A DNA stretch of 64,000 nt. It comes from Desulfosarcina ovata subsp. ovata. Its GTDB lineage: Bacteria > Desulfobacterota > Desulfobacteria > Desulfobacterales > Desulfosarcinaceae. The stretch lies in contig NZ_AP021879.1 of the NCBI RefSeq assembly GCF_009689005.1, positions 3,038,001-3,102,000 of the forward strand. Reading direction: 5' to 3'. This document shows, one piece after another, positions 53,464 through 61,902 of this stretch. Each line of letters opens with the position of its first letter. Within the stretch, counting starts at the first letter, position 1. The notes under the pieces were generated by a model. It was not told the origin of the DNA and made no database searches. It was given only the letters and a program-made list of their open reading frames with translations. Both the position numbers and the translations under genes were made by a program.

Positions 53464-55022
53464 AGAGAGTCCTCCTGGGGATCGGGTTTATTTGCCTGTG
53501 CCTTTACAAGCCTTTCCAGGTATTGCAGATAGGTTTTCAGGGCACGGTTGGGTCCAAGGGCGTCGGCGGTTTTGTCGATCGCTTGGTGAAACGGCTGTGC
53601 GGGCAAGGGGCCGTTTTGTCGATAAAAGGCTTCGATGGCCGCGGCTTCGCGTTGGTCGATGGGGACGGGGCGCTGCAGCAGCCGGCTTAACTCACGAAAC
53701 ACTTCCGGCAAACCGAAGCCGGGCTGGGCATTGGGTCGGCAGTGACCCTGCCAGACATCCAAAAGTTTTTGCAGCTGTCCGGTGCCCCGTTTTTCCTCTG
53801 TCTTTTGAAAATCGAAGGGGTGCTTTTTGGTGAAGGGTTCAAGCGGGATCTGGTGCGCATCATCGATGATCAGCAAGGCTTGGTCTGTGTTGACCGGATC
53901 GTAGCGAAAATCACATTCTTTTCCTGCAAAGCGGGTCGGCACACGGAAAAGGCCGTTGGGTAGATTCACCTGGCCGGTTTTCGGGTGGCTTTTGGCCTGG
54001 ACGGCGATTTTAAATGCCTGGGCAAGTTGTTCGGCACCGACGCGCCGTGTTGAGAGGCGTCGGGCCAGGGCTTGTTCCGGGGTCATCTTGATTTCACGAT
54101 GGTGGTGCCGGTTGTAGACCAAAGCGATCGTCGCCTGAAGCAGAGCCTCCAGATGATGGATATCGACCACTTCCTGGTTTGGCAGCTCTTTGACGAACCA
54201 TCTTTTCAGGGATCTGTGATAAGCTTCGATTTTCCCTTGTGCCTCTGGGTTGCGGGATTTTACCCAGTTTCGATGAACCCCCAAAAAGGCAAGGCCGGTG
54301 CGGAAGACTTCGGAGTCATAAGCCGAGGCGCGGTCAAACTGCATGCGAAGGGCAATCCCCCACTTGGATGCGGCCAGGCGAAAGACCCTGACGGCGGCTT
54401 GGATATTTTCAGCCTGTGCGATGATGGCGGCCAGAATGTATCGGCTAAAATCATCGAGGATCGACAGCACATGGACCCGGATCGTTTGGCCGTCGGTCAA
54501 CATTACCGAAAACGGGCCTTTGGCGTCCATCTGCCAGATCTCGTGTGGCTGATCTGTCTCGTACAGGTCCCGCAGCTTTTTGCCTGCTGCCTTTCGGCGT
54601 TGCAAAATGCCCAAAAATGCCGGGTGTGCGCGAAGATCACGGCTCAGGGTCGAGCGACTCATGGACAGCTCACCGAACTCCAATTCGAGGTAAATCATCA
54701 GCTGGGTCAAAGAGCGCCCGGGCTCTTCGTACAAAAGCCCCAGGGCGTAGTTCACCTGTTCACTGCGGTCGGTGCGGGCCAGCCCCTTGTCTTTTCTGAC
54801 CTTGGGCATCAGCCCCAAAAAGCCTTTTTCGCGGTAATCTTTCATCCACCGGAACAGTGTGCTTCTGCCGATGGGCCTTTTTGGGGACGAACACGGCCAT
54901 TGAACAGACTTCCGCGTACGATCGCTAAGAATGCGCCGTTTTTCCGCTTCGGTCAGTTTGTCGTCCACAAGTGGACTGATCATTTCGAACCGCCAGGCGG
55001 CGATCTCCCATGAATCGGACAT
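53460..55022 (-). CDS. Mu/TniA-type DDE transposase
   Basis: Start 55022 has GAGGAG upstream and gives 520 residues. It has N-terminal helix-turn-helix units (GRSTLFRWMKDYREKG), an rve/DDE core with WQMDAKGPFSVML and HVLSILDDFSRYIL (first Asp), MQFDRASAYDSEVF (second Asp) and SRNPEAQGKIEAYHRSLKRWF (Glu), and a C-terminal Mu-type beta barrel (NGLFRVPTRFAGKECDFRYDP). It overlaps the preceding gene by about 43 bases. It recombines the element ends that carry its repeated binding sites. Confidence 0.93.
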   Translation of the reverse strand: MSDSWEIAAWRFEMISPLVDDKLTEAEKRRILSDRTRKSVQWPCSSPKRPIGRSTLFRWMKDYREKGFLGLMPKVRKDKGLARTDRSEQVNYALGLLYEEPGRSLTQLMIYLELEFGELSMSRSTLSRDLRAHPAFLGILQRRKAAGKKLRDLYETDQPHEIWQMDAKGPFSVMLTDGQTIRVHVLSILDDFSRYILAAIIAQAENIQAAVRVFRLAASKWGIALRMQFDRASAYDSEVFRTGLAFLGVHRNWVKSRNPEAQGKIEAYHRSLKRWFVKELPNQEVVDIHHLEALLQATIALVYNRHHHREIKMTPEQALARRLSTRRVGAEQLAQAFKIAVQAKSHPKTGQVNLPNGLFRVPTRFAGKECDFRYDPVNTDQALLIIDDAHQIPLEPFTKKHPFDFQKTEEKRGTGQLQKLLDVWQGHCRPNAQPGFGLPEVFRELSRLLQRPVPIDQREAAAIEAFYRQNGPLPAQPFHQAIDKTADALGPNRALKTYLQYLERLVKAQANKPDPQEDSL

Positions 55023-55849
55023 GACAAGGGCTCCTCTGGAAGAATTTGGCCCCATGCTAGCATATTTTTAAAATCGATGTGTTCAGCCGCCGTGCAGCGA
55101 ATGCCGGTTTTAAAGCCAAGGCCGAACGAATTGCCCCAACTGACGATGAGACAGTCGAGTTCAACGAAGTTTGGCGGATTTTCGGACGCGATCAGCGAAC
55201 CGACAAATTCAAATTTTTTGCAGGCTTCAAGACGTTCCCGGCGCCCCTGGCTGCGGTAACGATGCGGGTTGATCCAAACCGGTTGACCATGCAATGAACA
55301 CATTTGTGGGTAACGGATTTCCAACTCCGCCTGGATCCGAGTGGCCGGTATGGAAAAGGTCGTTTCCCCCATCGGCCTGCCCAGCCACCAAGCACCCAAA
55401 CCTTCTGTCCATGCGTGAAGTGTCGTGTGCCCAGGGGTTTGATCACCGTAAAAATGATTCCAAACCACTTGGCGCAATGCCATGTCTCCTCGATTGTATA
55501 GGCTTACCGAACGCTCGATAACCGGTAGTGAGTAAAGTTTGTAGGGAAGAATATCCGCCGGGAGCAACCGGAACCGGCTTTTACATATGGGGCATCTAAC
55601 CAGAACAATCTGGGCCATATCCTTGACCACCGTATCGATACCCTCTTGATCCTTTTCAAGTTTGTAGGAGGTCCGACAAACGGTGGATCTGGTCAATTCA
55701 AGTGATGGCGGTGGTTGCTGGCAGGCGCAATCGACAGAACATTTTGGACAGATCGTCTCGGCCAGATAATCGTCAAGAAGTCCTTGCGAATAAAGGCAAA
55801 TGTAAGTAGCATTGGTAATTGCTATGGTGATCGGGATGGGTGCCTCCAT
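54980..55849 (-). CDS. Cys-rich DUF6431-type transposon protein
   Basis: The 289-residue protein has ICPKCSVDCACQ near residue 34, VLVRCPICKSRFRLLPADILPYKLYSLPVIERSV in the middle and an aromatic helical stretch (LHAWTEGLGAWWLG). CxxC pairs suggest zinc binding. Proteins of this type (DUF6431) are recurrently encoded beside DDE and ExeA-like transposition genes, and their role is not known to me. No good ribosome site precedes 55849, so the start is uncertain. The 3' end overlaps the transposase gene. Confidence 0.7.
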   Translation of the reverse strand: MEAPIPITIAITNATYICLYSQGLLDDYLAETICPKCSVDCACQQPPPSLELTRSTVCRTSYKLEKDQEGIDTVVKDMAQIVLVRCPICKSRFRLLPADILPYKLYSLPVIERSVSLYNRGDMALRQVVWNHFYGDQTPGHTTLHAWTEGLGAWWLGRPMGETTFSIPATRIQAELEIRYPQMCSLHGQPVWINPHRYRSQGRRERLEACKKFEFVGSLIASENPPNFVELDCLIVSWGNSFGLGFKTGIRCTAAEHIDFKNMLAWGQILPEEPLSCPIHGRSPPGGSK

Positions 55850-56159
55850 CTTGGTTGCCGAAGGGGGCAGGCCAATGCCCCCTTCATCCTTATCGACGAA
55901 TTCTGTAGCCCGCCTCCTAATCGGTTTGTAACTCCCTGTATAATACCCTTTTTCTACGGGTGAACAAATGAACTGGTGCTTCAGTGAAAAATGCTGAGCA
56001 CCGGATTTTGTTTTTGATAACTCTCTGAATGAAAATTGAAGGGGGCGGACATGCGATTGCCAAGGTATGTGATGGGAGGTTCGGAGTGAGTGAGGTGAGG
56101 AGGACTGAGCCGTGATTATTTGTTCTATATTTTTTTCTACAATTGAAAATGAGTCAGTG

Positions 56160-56262
56160 GGTTAGTGGGCTTTGAGTCTCTGAGTCCGTGGGCCTCTGAG
56201 TCAGTGAGCTCTGAGTCTCTGAGTCCGTGAGATGCGAGTCTCTGAGTTCGTGAGCTACGACA
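56160..56262. repeat. Transposase-binding-type repeats at the right transposon end
   Basis: Four copies of a GTCTCTGAGTCCGTGxG-like unit occur in tandem to the end at CGACA. The left end (52035-52083), read inward from the other strand, has two units GTCTCATGAAACGTGGG and GTCTCAAAAAACGTGGC. The unequal numbers at the two ends are as in Tn7-like ends. Confidence 0.7.
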
Positions 56263-56267
56263 ATGAT

Positions 56268-56465
56268 GATGATCGGGATCCCTATGCCAGCGACGCGTTC
56301 AATGATTATACGGATTCTTTTGTCGTGGATGCCCAAATAACGGTCAAACCCAGTAAAAAACTCTCCCTGACCCTGTCTGTGGACAATCTGTTTGATGAGG
56401 AATACTATGAATATTACAAGGCCCCCGGCCAGACGATATTGGGCACGATCAACCTGTCCCTGTAA
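56268..56465 (+). pseudogene. 3' part of the transposon-split TonB receptor
   Basis: The frame DDRDPYASDAFNDY...VDAQITVKPSKKLSLTLSV, NLFDEEYYEYYKAPGQTILG encodes the last barrel strands and the conserved C-terminal region. It is in the same frame as 49923-52034 once the element and one ATGAT copy are removed. It has no start of its own. Confidence 0.92.
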
Positions 56466-56508
56466 GAAAATATAGCATTCAAGATAATGTTTTTGAGAGT
56501 CGCTATCG

Positions 56509-56547
56509 GTCGGAAGCGGTATGGTTGATACCGCTTCCGACCTTTTT
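56509..56547 (+). terminator. Rho-independent terminator of the split TonB gene
   Basis: GGTCGGAAGCGGTAT pairs perfectly with ATACCGCTTCCGACC around a five-base loop and is followed by TTTTTT, 45 bases after the receptor stop codon. Confidence 0.9.
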
Positions 56548-56709
56548 TAGGCGATTTCTGTCAAAAAATATACCCGCCTGCTTGTCTTTTCATCCGTCTT
56601 CTGCGTTGGGCGTTTCCACACATAGCCCCACTATGCGTAAAAAAGCCCGCCTTGAATACGAATGAAAATCCTGCGCATCCTGGTATATTCTTATCCGCCA
56701 ATCGCCTTA
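56548..56709. repeat. 162-bp MITE-like inverted element, copy 2
   Basis: It is the near-identical reverse complement of 8082-8243, bounded by TAGGCGATT and AATCGCCTTA. It abuts the terminator on one side. On the other, its terminal TTA provides the stop codon (TAA, minus strand) of disA. Confidence 0.88.
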
Positions 56710-57765
56710 GCGGTACCCCCCGCGATCGCGCATGAGCTGAATCCCCTCGACGATGGATTTGGCGCGTTTCTCGCCAATGCCCTCAACCGTCATCAGGGCA
56801 TCCTTATCGGCAAAGCCGAGATTGGTCAGATTCTCAAAACGGTCGATTACATTTTCCGCCGTGGCCAGCGGGATCTTGGCCACCTGCTTGAGCAGCCGGT
56901 AGCCGCGGGGTGTCACTGCGATATCGTGAAGGTCGGTCTCCGTTACCGCGCGCCATCCCAAGTGGTTTGCAATGCGGATGCTGTCGGCTGGTTCCCTGCG
57001 TCCGAGTGCGTCGATCACCCCGGCCACTTCGGCGTCCGTGTATTTCGGGACGCCGTAGTCCTTGATAAAAAGCTGCAGCATGGCATCGACCTCTTCCCTG
57101 ACGCTGTTCAGGCGCATGGCCGGCAGGCGGCCCTCGGTCCCGGTTTCGATGACATACGGGTCGATCTCGGCCAAAAGGTTCATGATGGCGACGCCGTCGC
57201 GGATCAATTCGGTCACCTGGACAAGCTGAACCTGATCCAGAAATTCATCGCGCTGAATCCGCGCCGCCTTTTTGTCGAGATTGCCCTTGTAACGTTCCAC
57301 CGTGCCGATGGTCTGGTAGATCCGGGTGATGAGATGATTGATGTCGTGGAGTTGGTGTTTGTGGTCCCTGTAGTACAGAGTAATGACTTTCCTGCGCCGG
57401 GAAATGGTCAGCACGAATTTGCCGGTCTGGCGCGCCGTGCGTTCCGCCGCCCGATGACGCATGCCGGTTTCATCGGTCGGCAGCGAGGAATCGGGCGCCA
57501 GTTGAACATTGGCTGCCAGAATCCGGGTGACACTTTCGTCCAGGATGATGGCGCCGTCCATCTTGGCCAGCTCATACAGCTTCTCCGGCGAGAAGCTGGA
57601 CCCGATGTAAAATCCGCCTTGCAGGATTTCCTCCTGGGCCTGGGTATCGTCAAGAAAGACGAACAGGGCACCGAATTCCGCCATCACAATGTCATCCAGG
57701 GCGCGGCGCAACAGCGTGCCGGGGGCCACCATTTTGATCTTGGGAATCAGTTCGCTGGCAACCAT
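56707..57765 (-). CDS. disA: Diadenylate cyclase DisA
   Basis: Three start codons follow GGAGG; 57765 has the best spacing and gives 352 residues. The DAC domain has KMDGAIILDE (DGA motif) and GMRHRAAER (RHR motif), both needed to make c-di-AMP from two ATP. A linker helical region and a C-terminal helix-hairpin-helix (TVEGIGEKRAKSIVEGI) bind branched DNA. The protein has the normal DisA length and order. It lies at the end of a group of universal-stress, kinase-like and GAF genes. DisA is well known in Gram-positive bacteria and also occurs in deltaproteobacteria. Confidence 0.93.
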   Translation of the reverse strand: MVASELIPKIKMVAPGTLLRRALDDIVMAEFGALFVFLDDTQAQEEILQGGFYIGSSFSPEKLYELAKMDGAIILDESVTRILAANVQLAPDSSLPTDETGMRHRAAERTARQTGKFVLTISRRRKVITLYYRDHKHQLHDINHLITRIYQTIGTVERYKGNLDKKAARIQRDEFLDQVQLVQVTELIRDGVAIMNLLAEIDPYVIETGTEGRLPAMRLNSVREEVDAMLQLFIKDYGVPKYTDAEVAGVIDALGRREPADSIRIANHLGWRAVTETDLHDIAVTPRGYRLLKQVAKIPLATAENVIDRFENLTNLGFADKDALMTVEGIGEKRAKSIVEGIQLMRDRGGYR

Positions 57766-57831
57766 CATCACCTCCGGTCGTTGGGGATGTTTCGGGCAGA
57801 TCGGCCGTTCAGTTTGGTTCAGTCGGATTCG

Positions 57832-58275
57832 TCAACACTTGACCACCACCACGGCCGCCTGATCCAGCGCCCGAATCACCTTGATACTGGCATCGCCCAG
57901 CACAAACTCCTCCGACCGGGACATCTTCCGGCGACTGATGACCACGATATCGTAACGGCCCTTCCCGATTTCAGCGATGATCCCGTCGGCCACCGTCGCA
58001 TAGGGCTCGGTTTCCAGATGGGTGTGGATATGGTCTGCCAGGTAGCCGGCCTCCATGAGGCGCCGGCGGGCACTGGACATGGCCATCTCGGTTTTCTCCT
58101 GCTGGGCCTGCATGAACTTTTTCCCCATCATCTCCTCACTGCCGCTGGGCTTTCTGAAGACATGCATCAAAGTGACCTGCACCTCGGAAAAAACAAGCGG
58201 CAGGCGGGCTAAGAAATCGACCACCATGGTTGAATGGGAGGTGTCGTTCATAACGACCAGTATGGATTGCTTCAT
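57832..58275 (-). CDS. Universal stress protein (UspA family)
   Basis: The 147-residue protein starts after GGAGGAGGCCC. It has the UspA fold pattern (SILVVMNDTSHSTMVVDFLARLP, VTLMHVF, YDIVVISRR, VIRALDQAAVVVVKC). The ATP-binding GxxG-x9-G(S/T) motif is incomplete (RRKMSR...GDASIKV), so nucleotide binding is doubtful. It is 66 bases upstream of disA and 12 bases after the kinase-like gene. Confidence 0.88.
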   Translation of the reverse strand: MKQSILVVMNDTSHSTMVVDFLARLPLVFSEVQVTLMHVFRKPSGSEEMMGKKFMQAQQEKTEMAMSSARRRLMEAGYLADHIHTHLETEPYATVADGIIAEIGKGRYDIVVISRRKMSRSEEFVLGDASIKVIRALDQAAVVVVKC

Positions 58276-58287
58276 GGGCCTCCTCCT

Positions 58288-59196
58288 TTACAGGGAAGCG
58301 AGGTAACCACCAAGATCTTCGATAATTTCGTCAACCGACGCATAGGTGATGGATGTGCCGGCGGAAAAGTGCATCAGGATATTGTTCAGCATCACCGGAA
58401 CATACGGATAGAGCTTGCGCAGATTGACCAGCCGGTTGGGATGCAAAATGGAGAAATCGTCCGGTTCCAGGCGTTCGATCAGGTCGTGGTAGGTGTAGGT
58501 ATCGTTTTTGATCATATACGAATTGTGAAACACCTTGCCGACGGCATAGATCAGGATGTTGCCGATCCCGAACAGATCCAGGCCGAACGGATTTTCCGGA
58601 GCCTCGAAATCATAATCGAAATCGATCCAGACGTAACGGCCGGACCGCCTTTCGACGATAATATGATCGTTGCGAATGTCGCCATGGCGAAAACCATGGG
58701 CATGTAACAAACCGATGGCCGCAAAGGCCTCGCACAGGTGCCGCAGGATGCCGGGCAGTTCGGTTTCAAAGTACTGTACGTGGGGCATCCGCAGGCTGTC
58801 CAGGTAGAGCATGAAGTTTTTCCCGCGCACAATTTCCAGGACTCGTACCCGGTTGCCTTTGGCATCCGGAAAAGTGACCCCCTGCATGAAGCCCGGGTGA
58901 TTCCGGCACAGGTCGAGGATGCGCTCCTCCTTCTCCGGGCTGCGGTAACACCGGATCACCAGTTCTCCCAGCCGGGTATTGAAACTCTCAAAAAACGACA
59001 ATTTGGCGATCTTGCGGTCGCCGGTCTCCTCCTCGACGACCCGCTTGACCCAGAACTTCGGGTCTTCGATTCCGAAACGGCGTTCGCGCTCTTCACCGGT
59101 TACCAGAAACCGCCGGCCGTCCAGCAGGATATGATCCCCGGAACGAATGGAGAGGAAATCCGATGTATCGCTGAAGCAACGGGCCGCAGCCATCAT
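58288..59196 (-). CDS. Protein-kinase-like protein
   Basis: Start 59196 overlaps the GAF gene stop (ATGA). The 302-residue protein has a kinase C-lobe pattern: HGFRHGDIRNDHIIV (HGD-x4-N in place of HRD-x4-N) and IDFDYDFEAPENPFGLDLFGIGNIL (DFD in place of DFG). A possible ATP lysine lies in WVKRVVEEETGDRKIAKL. The glycine loop is weak, so it may be an atypical kinase or pseudokinase. Co-occurrence with GAF, Usp and DisA genes suggests a stress-signalling unit. Confidence 0.75.
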   Translation of the reverse strand: MMAAARCFSDTSDFLSIRSGDHILLDGRRFLVTGEERERRFGIEDPKFWVKRVVEEETGDRKIAKLSFFESFNTRLGELVIRCYRSPEKEERILDLCRNHPGFMQGVTFPDAKGNRVRVLEIVRGKNFMLYLDSLRMPHVQYFETELPGILRHLCEAFAAIGLLHAHGFRHGDIRNDHIIVERRSGRYVWIDFDYDFEAPENPFGLDLFGIGNILIYAVGKVFHNSYMIKNDTYTYHDLIERLEPDDFSILHPNRLVNLRKLYPYVPVMLNNILMHFSAGTSITYASVDEIIEDLGGYLASL

Positions 59197-59762
59197 CCAT
59201 TTCCCTTGCGCAGTCGCAGGGGCAGGCCCGACACGGCGATCTGCACATGGTTGACAAAATTCTTCAGACCGTTGTTTTCGATCACCAGCCCCAGAAGCTG
59301 GGAGAGAACGGCAACGGAATCCACATCCTCTTCGTGCAGCGTGATGGGTGCCGTGTGATAACAGCGGATCAGGCCCACTACCGTGCTGCGGCATTTGATG
59401 GGGAAGGAGAGCATGGCGACGATACCCTCGCTGCGCGCCGCGTCACCGTACTGGACGCGCGGATCACTGAGCATGTCGTTGATGAAAACCGGCCGTCCCT
59501 GGGTGAATGCGTCGTCCTTGGTATCCACAAACAGCGGCCCCTTGGCCAGATAGTCCTCACTGACGCCGTAACTGGCCACCCGGAACAGCTGGGACTCCTG
59601 TTCGTCATGGAGCAGCACACTGGCCCCTTTGATTTTAAAGGTCAGGCACAGCCCTTCCACAAAATGGTTCATAAGCATATCCAAGTCTTCATATTGGGAA
59701 ATGGCCAGGCTGATGGCTTTGAAATGCTTGAGGTGGAATCGGTTCTGCGGTGCTTGGCGCAT
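59193..59762 (-). CDS. GAF-domain protein
   Basis: Start 59762 has GGAGGCAACC. The 189-residue protein is almost entirely one GAF domain (FVEGLCLTFKIKGASVLLHDEQESQLFRVASYGVS, RPVFINDMLSDPRVQYG, GIVAMLSFPIKCRSTVVGLIRCYH). It probably binds a small molecule or forms a redox sensor. It is coupled translationally to the kinase-like gene and likely heads the operon that ends in disA. Confidence 0.87.
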   Translation of the reverse strand: MRQAPQNRFHLKHFKAISLAISQYEDLDMLMNHFVEGLCLTFKIKGASVLLHDEQESQLFRVASYGVSEDYLAKGPLFVDTKDDAFTQGRPVFINDMLSDPRVQYGDAARSEGIVAMLSFPIKCRSTVVGLIRCYHTAPITLHEEDVDSVAVLSQLLGLVIENNGLKNFVNHVQIAVSGLPLRLRKGNG

Positions 59763-59820
59763 GGTTGCCTCCTCGCTCCTGGTTCCTGATTCGATCAAGG
59801 CGGGATAGTAATCTGAAATA

Positions 59821-60063
59821 TTATTCCACAGGTATCGGTTTTAGACAAGGCACTAATCCGCCTGCGGCAGGGCAGCCGCATTTGGGTGTATTCTTGTTGG
59901 TGGGTTTTATCCATTGGCCCTCATTCTTATAATCGGCCGCGATGGTGGCAATGGCGATTCCGACGGACAGTTTGCCCCATAATCCATCGATATGGTAGTG
60001 CAACCCGATGCCGCGGTCCATGACCATCTTCAGCAACCCGTTGGCCTTCAGAAAGAGACCCAT
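59821..60063 (-). CDS. Small hypothetical protein, 80 residues
   Basis: It reads MGLFLKANGLLKMVMDRGIG, then LWGKLSVGIAIATIAADYKNEGQW, and ends with a Cys-rich tail (KCGCPAAGGLVPC). There is no strong ribosome site, and the leader is a fragment of the 162-bp repeat. It may be a decayed C-terminal piece of a longer gene. Low confidence that it is expressed. Confidence 0.3.
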   Translation of the reverse strand: MGLFLKANGLLKMVMDRGIGLHYHIDGLWGKLSVGIAIATIAADYKNEGQWIKPTNKNTPKCGCPAAGGLVPCLKPIPVE

Positions 60064-60067
60064 TGTG

Positions 60068-60108
60068 CCTGCTTGTCTTTTCATCCGTATTCTGCGTTGA
60101 GCTTTGCC
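60068..60108. repeat. Partial copy of the 162-bp element
   Basis: GCCTGCTTGTCTTTTCATCC and the following 20 bases match positions 56576-56617 of copy 2 with about six changes. The element ends and the rest of it are absent. Confidence 0.7.
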
Positions 60109-60111
60109 ACC

Positions 60112-61803
60112 TTAATACTTTAAGGTGGCAATTATACCAAATGTGCTGGGTGCTCCGACGGTATTCAATACATCCATGTTGGTAAAATATTCTTCATCAA
60201 AAATATTTTTGCCATAACCATAGACTTCCCATGATGAAGCTTCATAGCCTATTTTAACATTATATATTTCATATGAGCTCTGTTTTTTAGTGTTGCCAGG
60301 GTTAAAATACGTATCACCATATCCGCAAACATCAGCGCGTGCAAAGAGTCCTGAATCATGCCGGTATGATATGCCGACATTAAAACTATACTCCGGTGTA
60401 CGTATGAGATTATTTCCGGAATAGTCCGTATTTTTATCATAAAGATACTCATCATATTCACCATCGATAATCCCAAAGGATGCCATCAAATCAAGACCCT
60501 TCATAACATTGAAGACACTCTCGATTTCAATGCCCTGACTATGTGCCGCCCCTGCATTTGAGGCAATAAATGTTCCAGTATCAATCCCCTCTATAAGAAC
60601 ATGTATATCTTTAATATCCATATAATATATCGCAGCATTCAACATTATTCGGTTGCCAAAATGCATTGTTTTGAATCCTGCTTCATAATTAATGGATGTT
60701 TGATTATCAATCCTTGCATAATCCGCATCGGCCTCAGCCAAATTGTATCCCCCGGCCAGATAGCCTTTGGCGATACTTGCATAGATCATGCAGTTGTCAC
60801 TGTACTGCCAAGACAGAACACCTTTGGGAATCAAGACATCCCAGTCATCCTCAGTATGATAGGTGACCGGGTCCTTGACCAACGCTCCTGTGTCTTCCCG
60901 GCTTTCTTCATATCGGTAATCCATTGCCGCATCGGTTCGTTCATATCTGATACCCGTAGTGAGGTTGAATCTTCCAAAGGGTAGGGTGACCTCTCCAAAT
61001 GCGGCAATGGTGTCTTCATAGGTTTTGGTAGGCCAGTTCATATGTTTATCATATCCCAACGTTTCATGGGTATCATAGACGGCAAACTGTTTTTTATTAT
61101 CAATATCTTCATTTGAGTAGAACAGCCCAGCCATCCACTTGAATGAATTATCAGCAGCCGATTGAATACGAACTTCCTGGGTAAAGGTATCGAGTTCCAG
61201 CTTCATGCCACCGTCTATCATGGAAGCCCCTTCATAGAGCCTTTTGCTGAACCTGTCATACATGGCATCCGTATACGTGCTGATAATTTTTAATTCTGCC
61301 TTTTCAAAGCTGTAGTTTATGCTCATGCTTAAATTCAATGAGTCCTTTGACAGTTCATCATCGGGATCTTTGTATGAATGATAGACGACCTCATTCGTGT
61401 TGCCATAAATCGTTGAGGTATGATCGCCTGAGTGTTTGTAAAAAGATGCATTAAAATCCATTTCCAACATATCCGTCGGCAACCAGTTCATCCTGGTTCT
61501 GAAACTGTTTTCATAATAACCGCCGTATGTGTCTTCATCAGGGTGATCGTTTGTCATGTATCCGTCTGTTTTTCTATAATTGTCCGAAAGACTCAAATAC
61601 AGTCTATTTGTTATTAGGGGGGCATTGACACACCCCTTCGCACCATAGGTCTGGTGCTCTGCAAACTCGGTATTGATTTTTCCTTCCACGGCATTTCCCG
61701 ACTGTTTGGTGATAACGTTGATAATACCACCGATGGAATTCTTACCGTATAAAACACCTTGTGCACCTCTCAACACCTCAACTCTTTCCGGGTGTAAACC
61801 CAA
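60112..61803 (-). pseudogene. TonB-dependent receptor truncated at its 5' side by an IS
   Basis: The frame starts abruptly inside the plug (LHPERVEVLRGAQGVLYGKNSIGGIINVITK), with in-frame stops just upstream near 61820. Signal peptide, TonB box and the first 130 or so residues are missing. The barrel is complete to NIFDEEYFTNMDVLNTVGAPSTFGIIATLKY. It is a paralogue of the broken receptor at 45207. An element with a DruA-like gene and a DDE transposase begins at the break. The codons here are notably A/T-richer than the flanking operons. Confidence 0.85.
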
Positions 61804-61902
61804 ATTGGGGCAAATTTACTAACAGGCGTAATGGTACCGATTTTCTCGCTCTTTGAAAAATAAAGCTGGACTCAAAACGCTATCTTCGATAAGGTGTCGT
61901 CC

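Larger units (their letters stand above)
52035..56262. mobile_element. 4228-bp transposon with Tn5053/Mu-type machinery
   Basis: The element starts TGTCGTGTGCCACG and ends ..GAGCTACGACA (TGTCG/CGACA terminal inverts), flanked by the 5-bp duplication ATGAT (52030-52034 and 56263-56267). Five-base duplications and TGTCG ends are typical of Tn5053/Tn402-like and other Mu/TnsB-type transposons. The cargo and machinery, all minus strand, are a DUF6431-type Cys-rich protein, a DDE transposase, an AAA ATPase and a 152-residue protein. No TniQ, resolvase or integrase was recognised. Bases 52063-52256 hold no gene. 55850-56150 holds a strong AAGGGGGCA/TGCCCCCTT hairpin (about 55861-55885) and a partial IR arm (56050). 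Confidence 0.9.

Noticed and set aside
56150..56262. CRISPR-like or coding tandem repeat (GAGTCTCTGAGTC)
   Set aside because: The units are short, irregular and end precisely at the transposon terminus, so transposase-binding repeats explain them.
56662..58212. 516-codon plus-strand frame opposite disA and the universal stress gene
   Set aside because: Both genes on the minus strand have clear family motifs and ribosome sites. The opposite frame has low-complexity His/Gly composition and no start signal.
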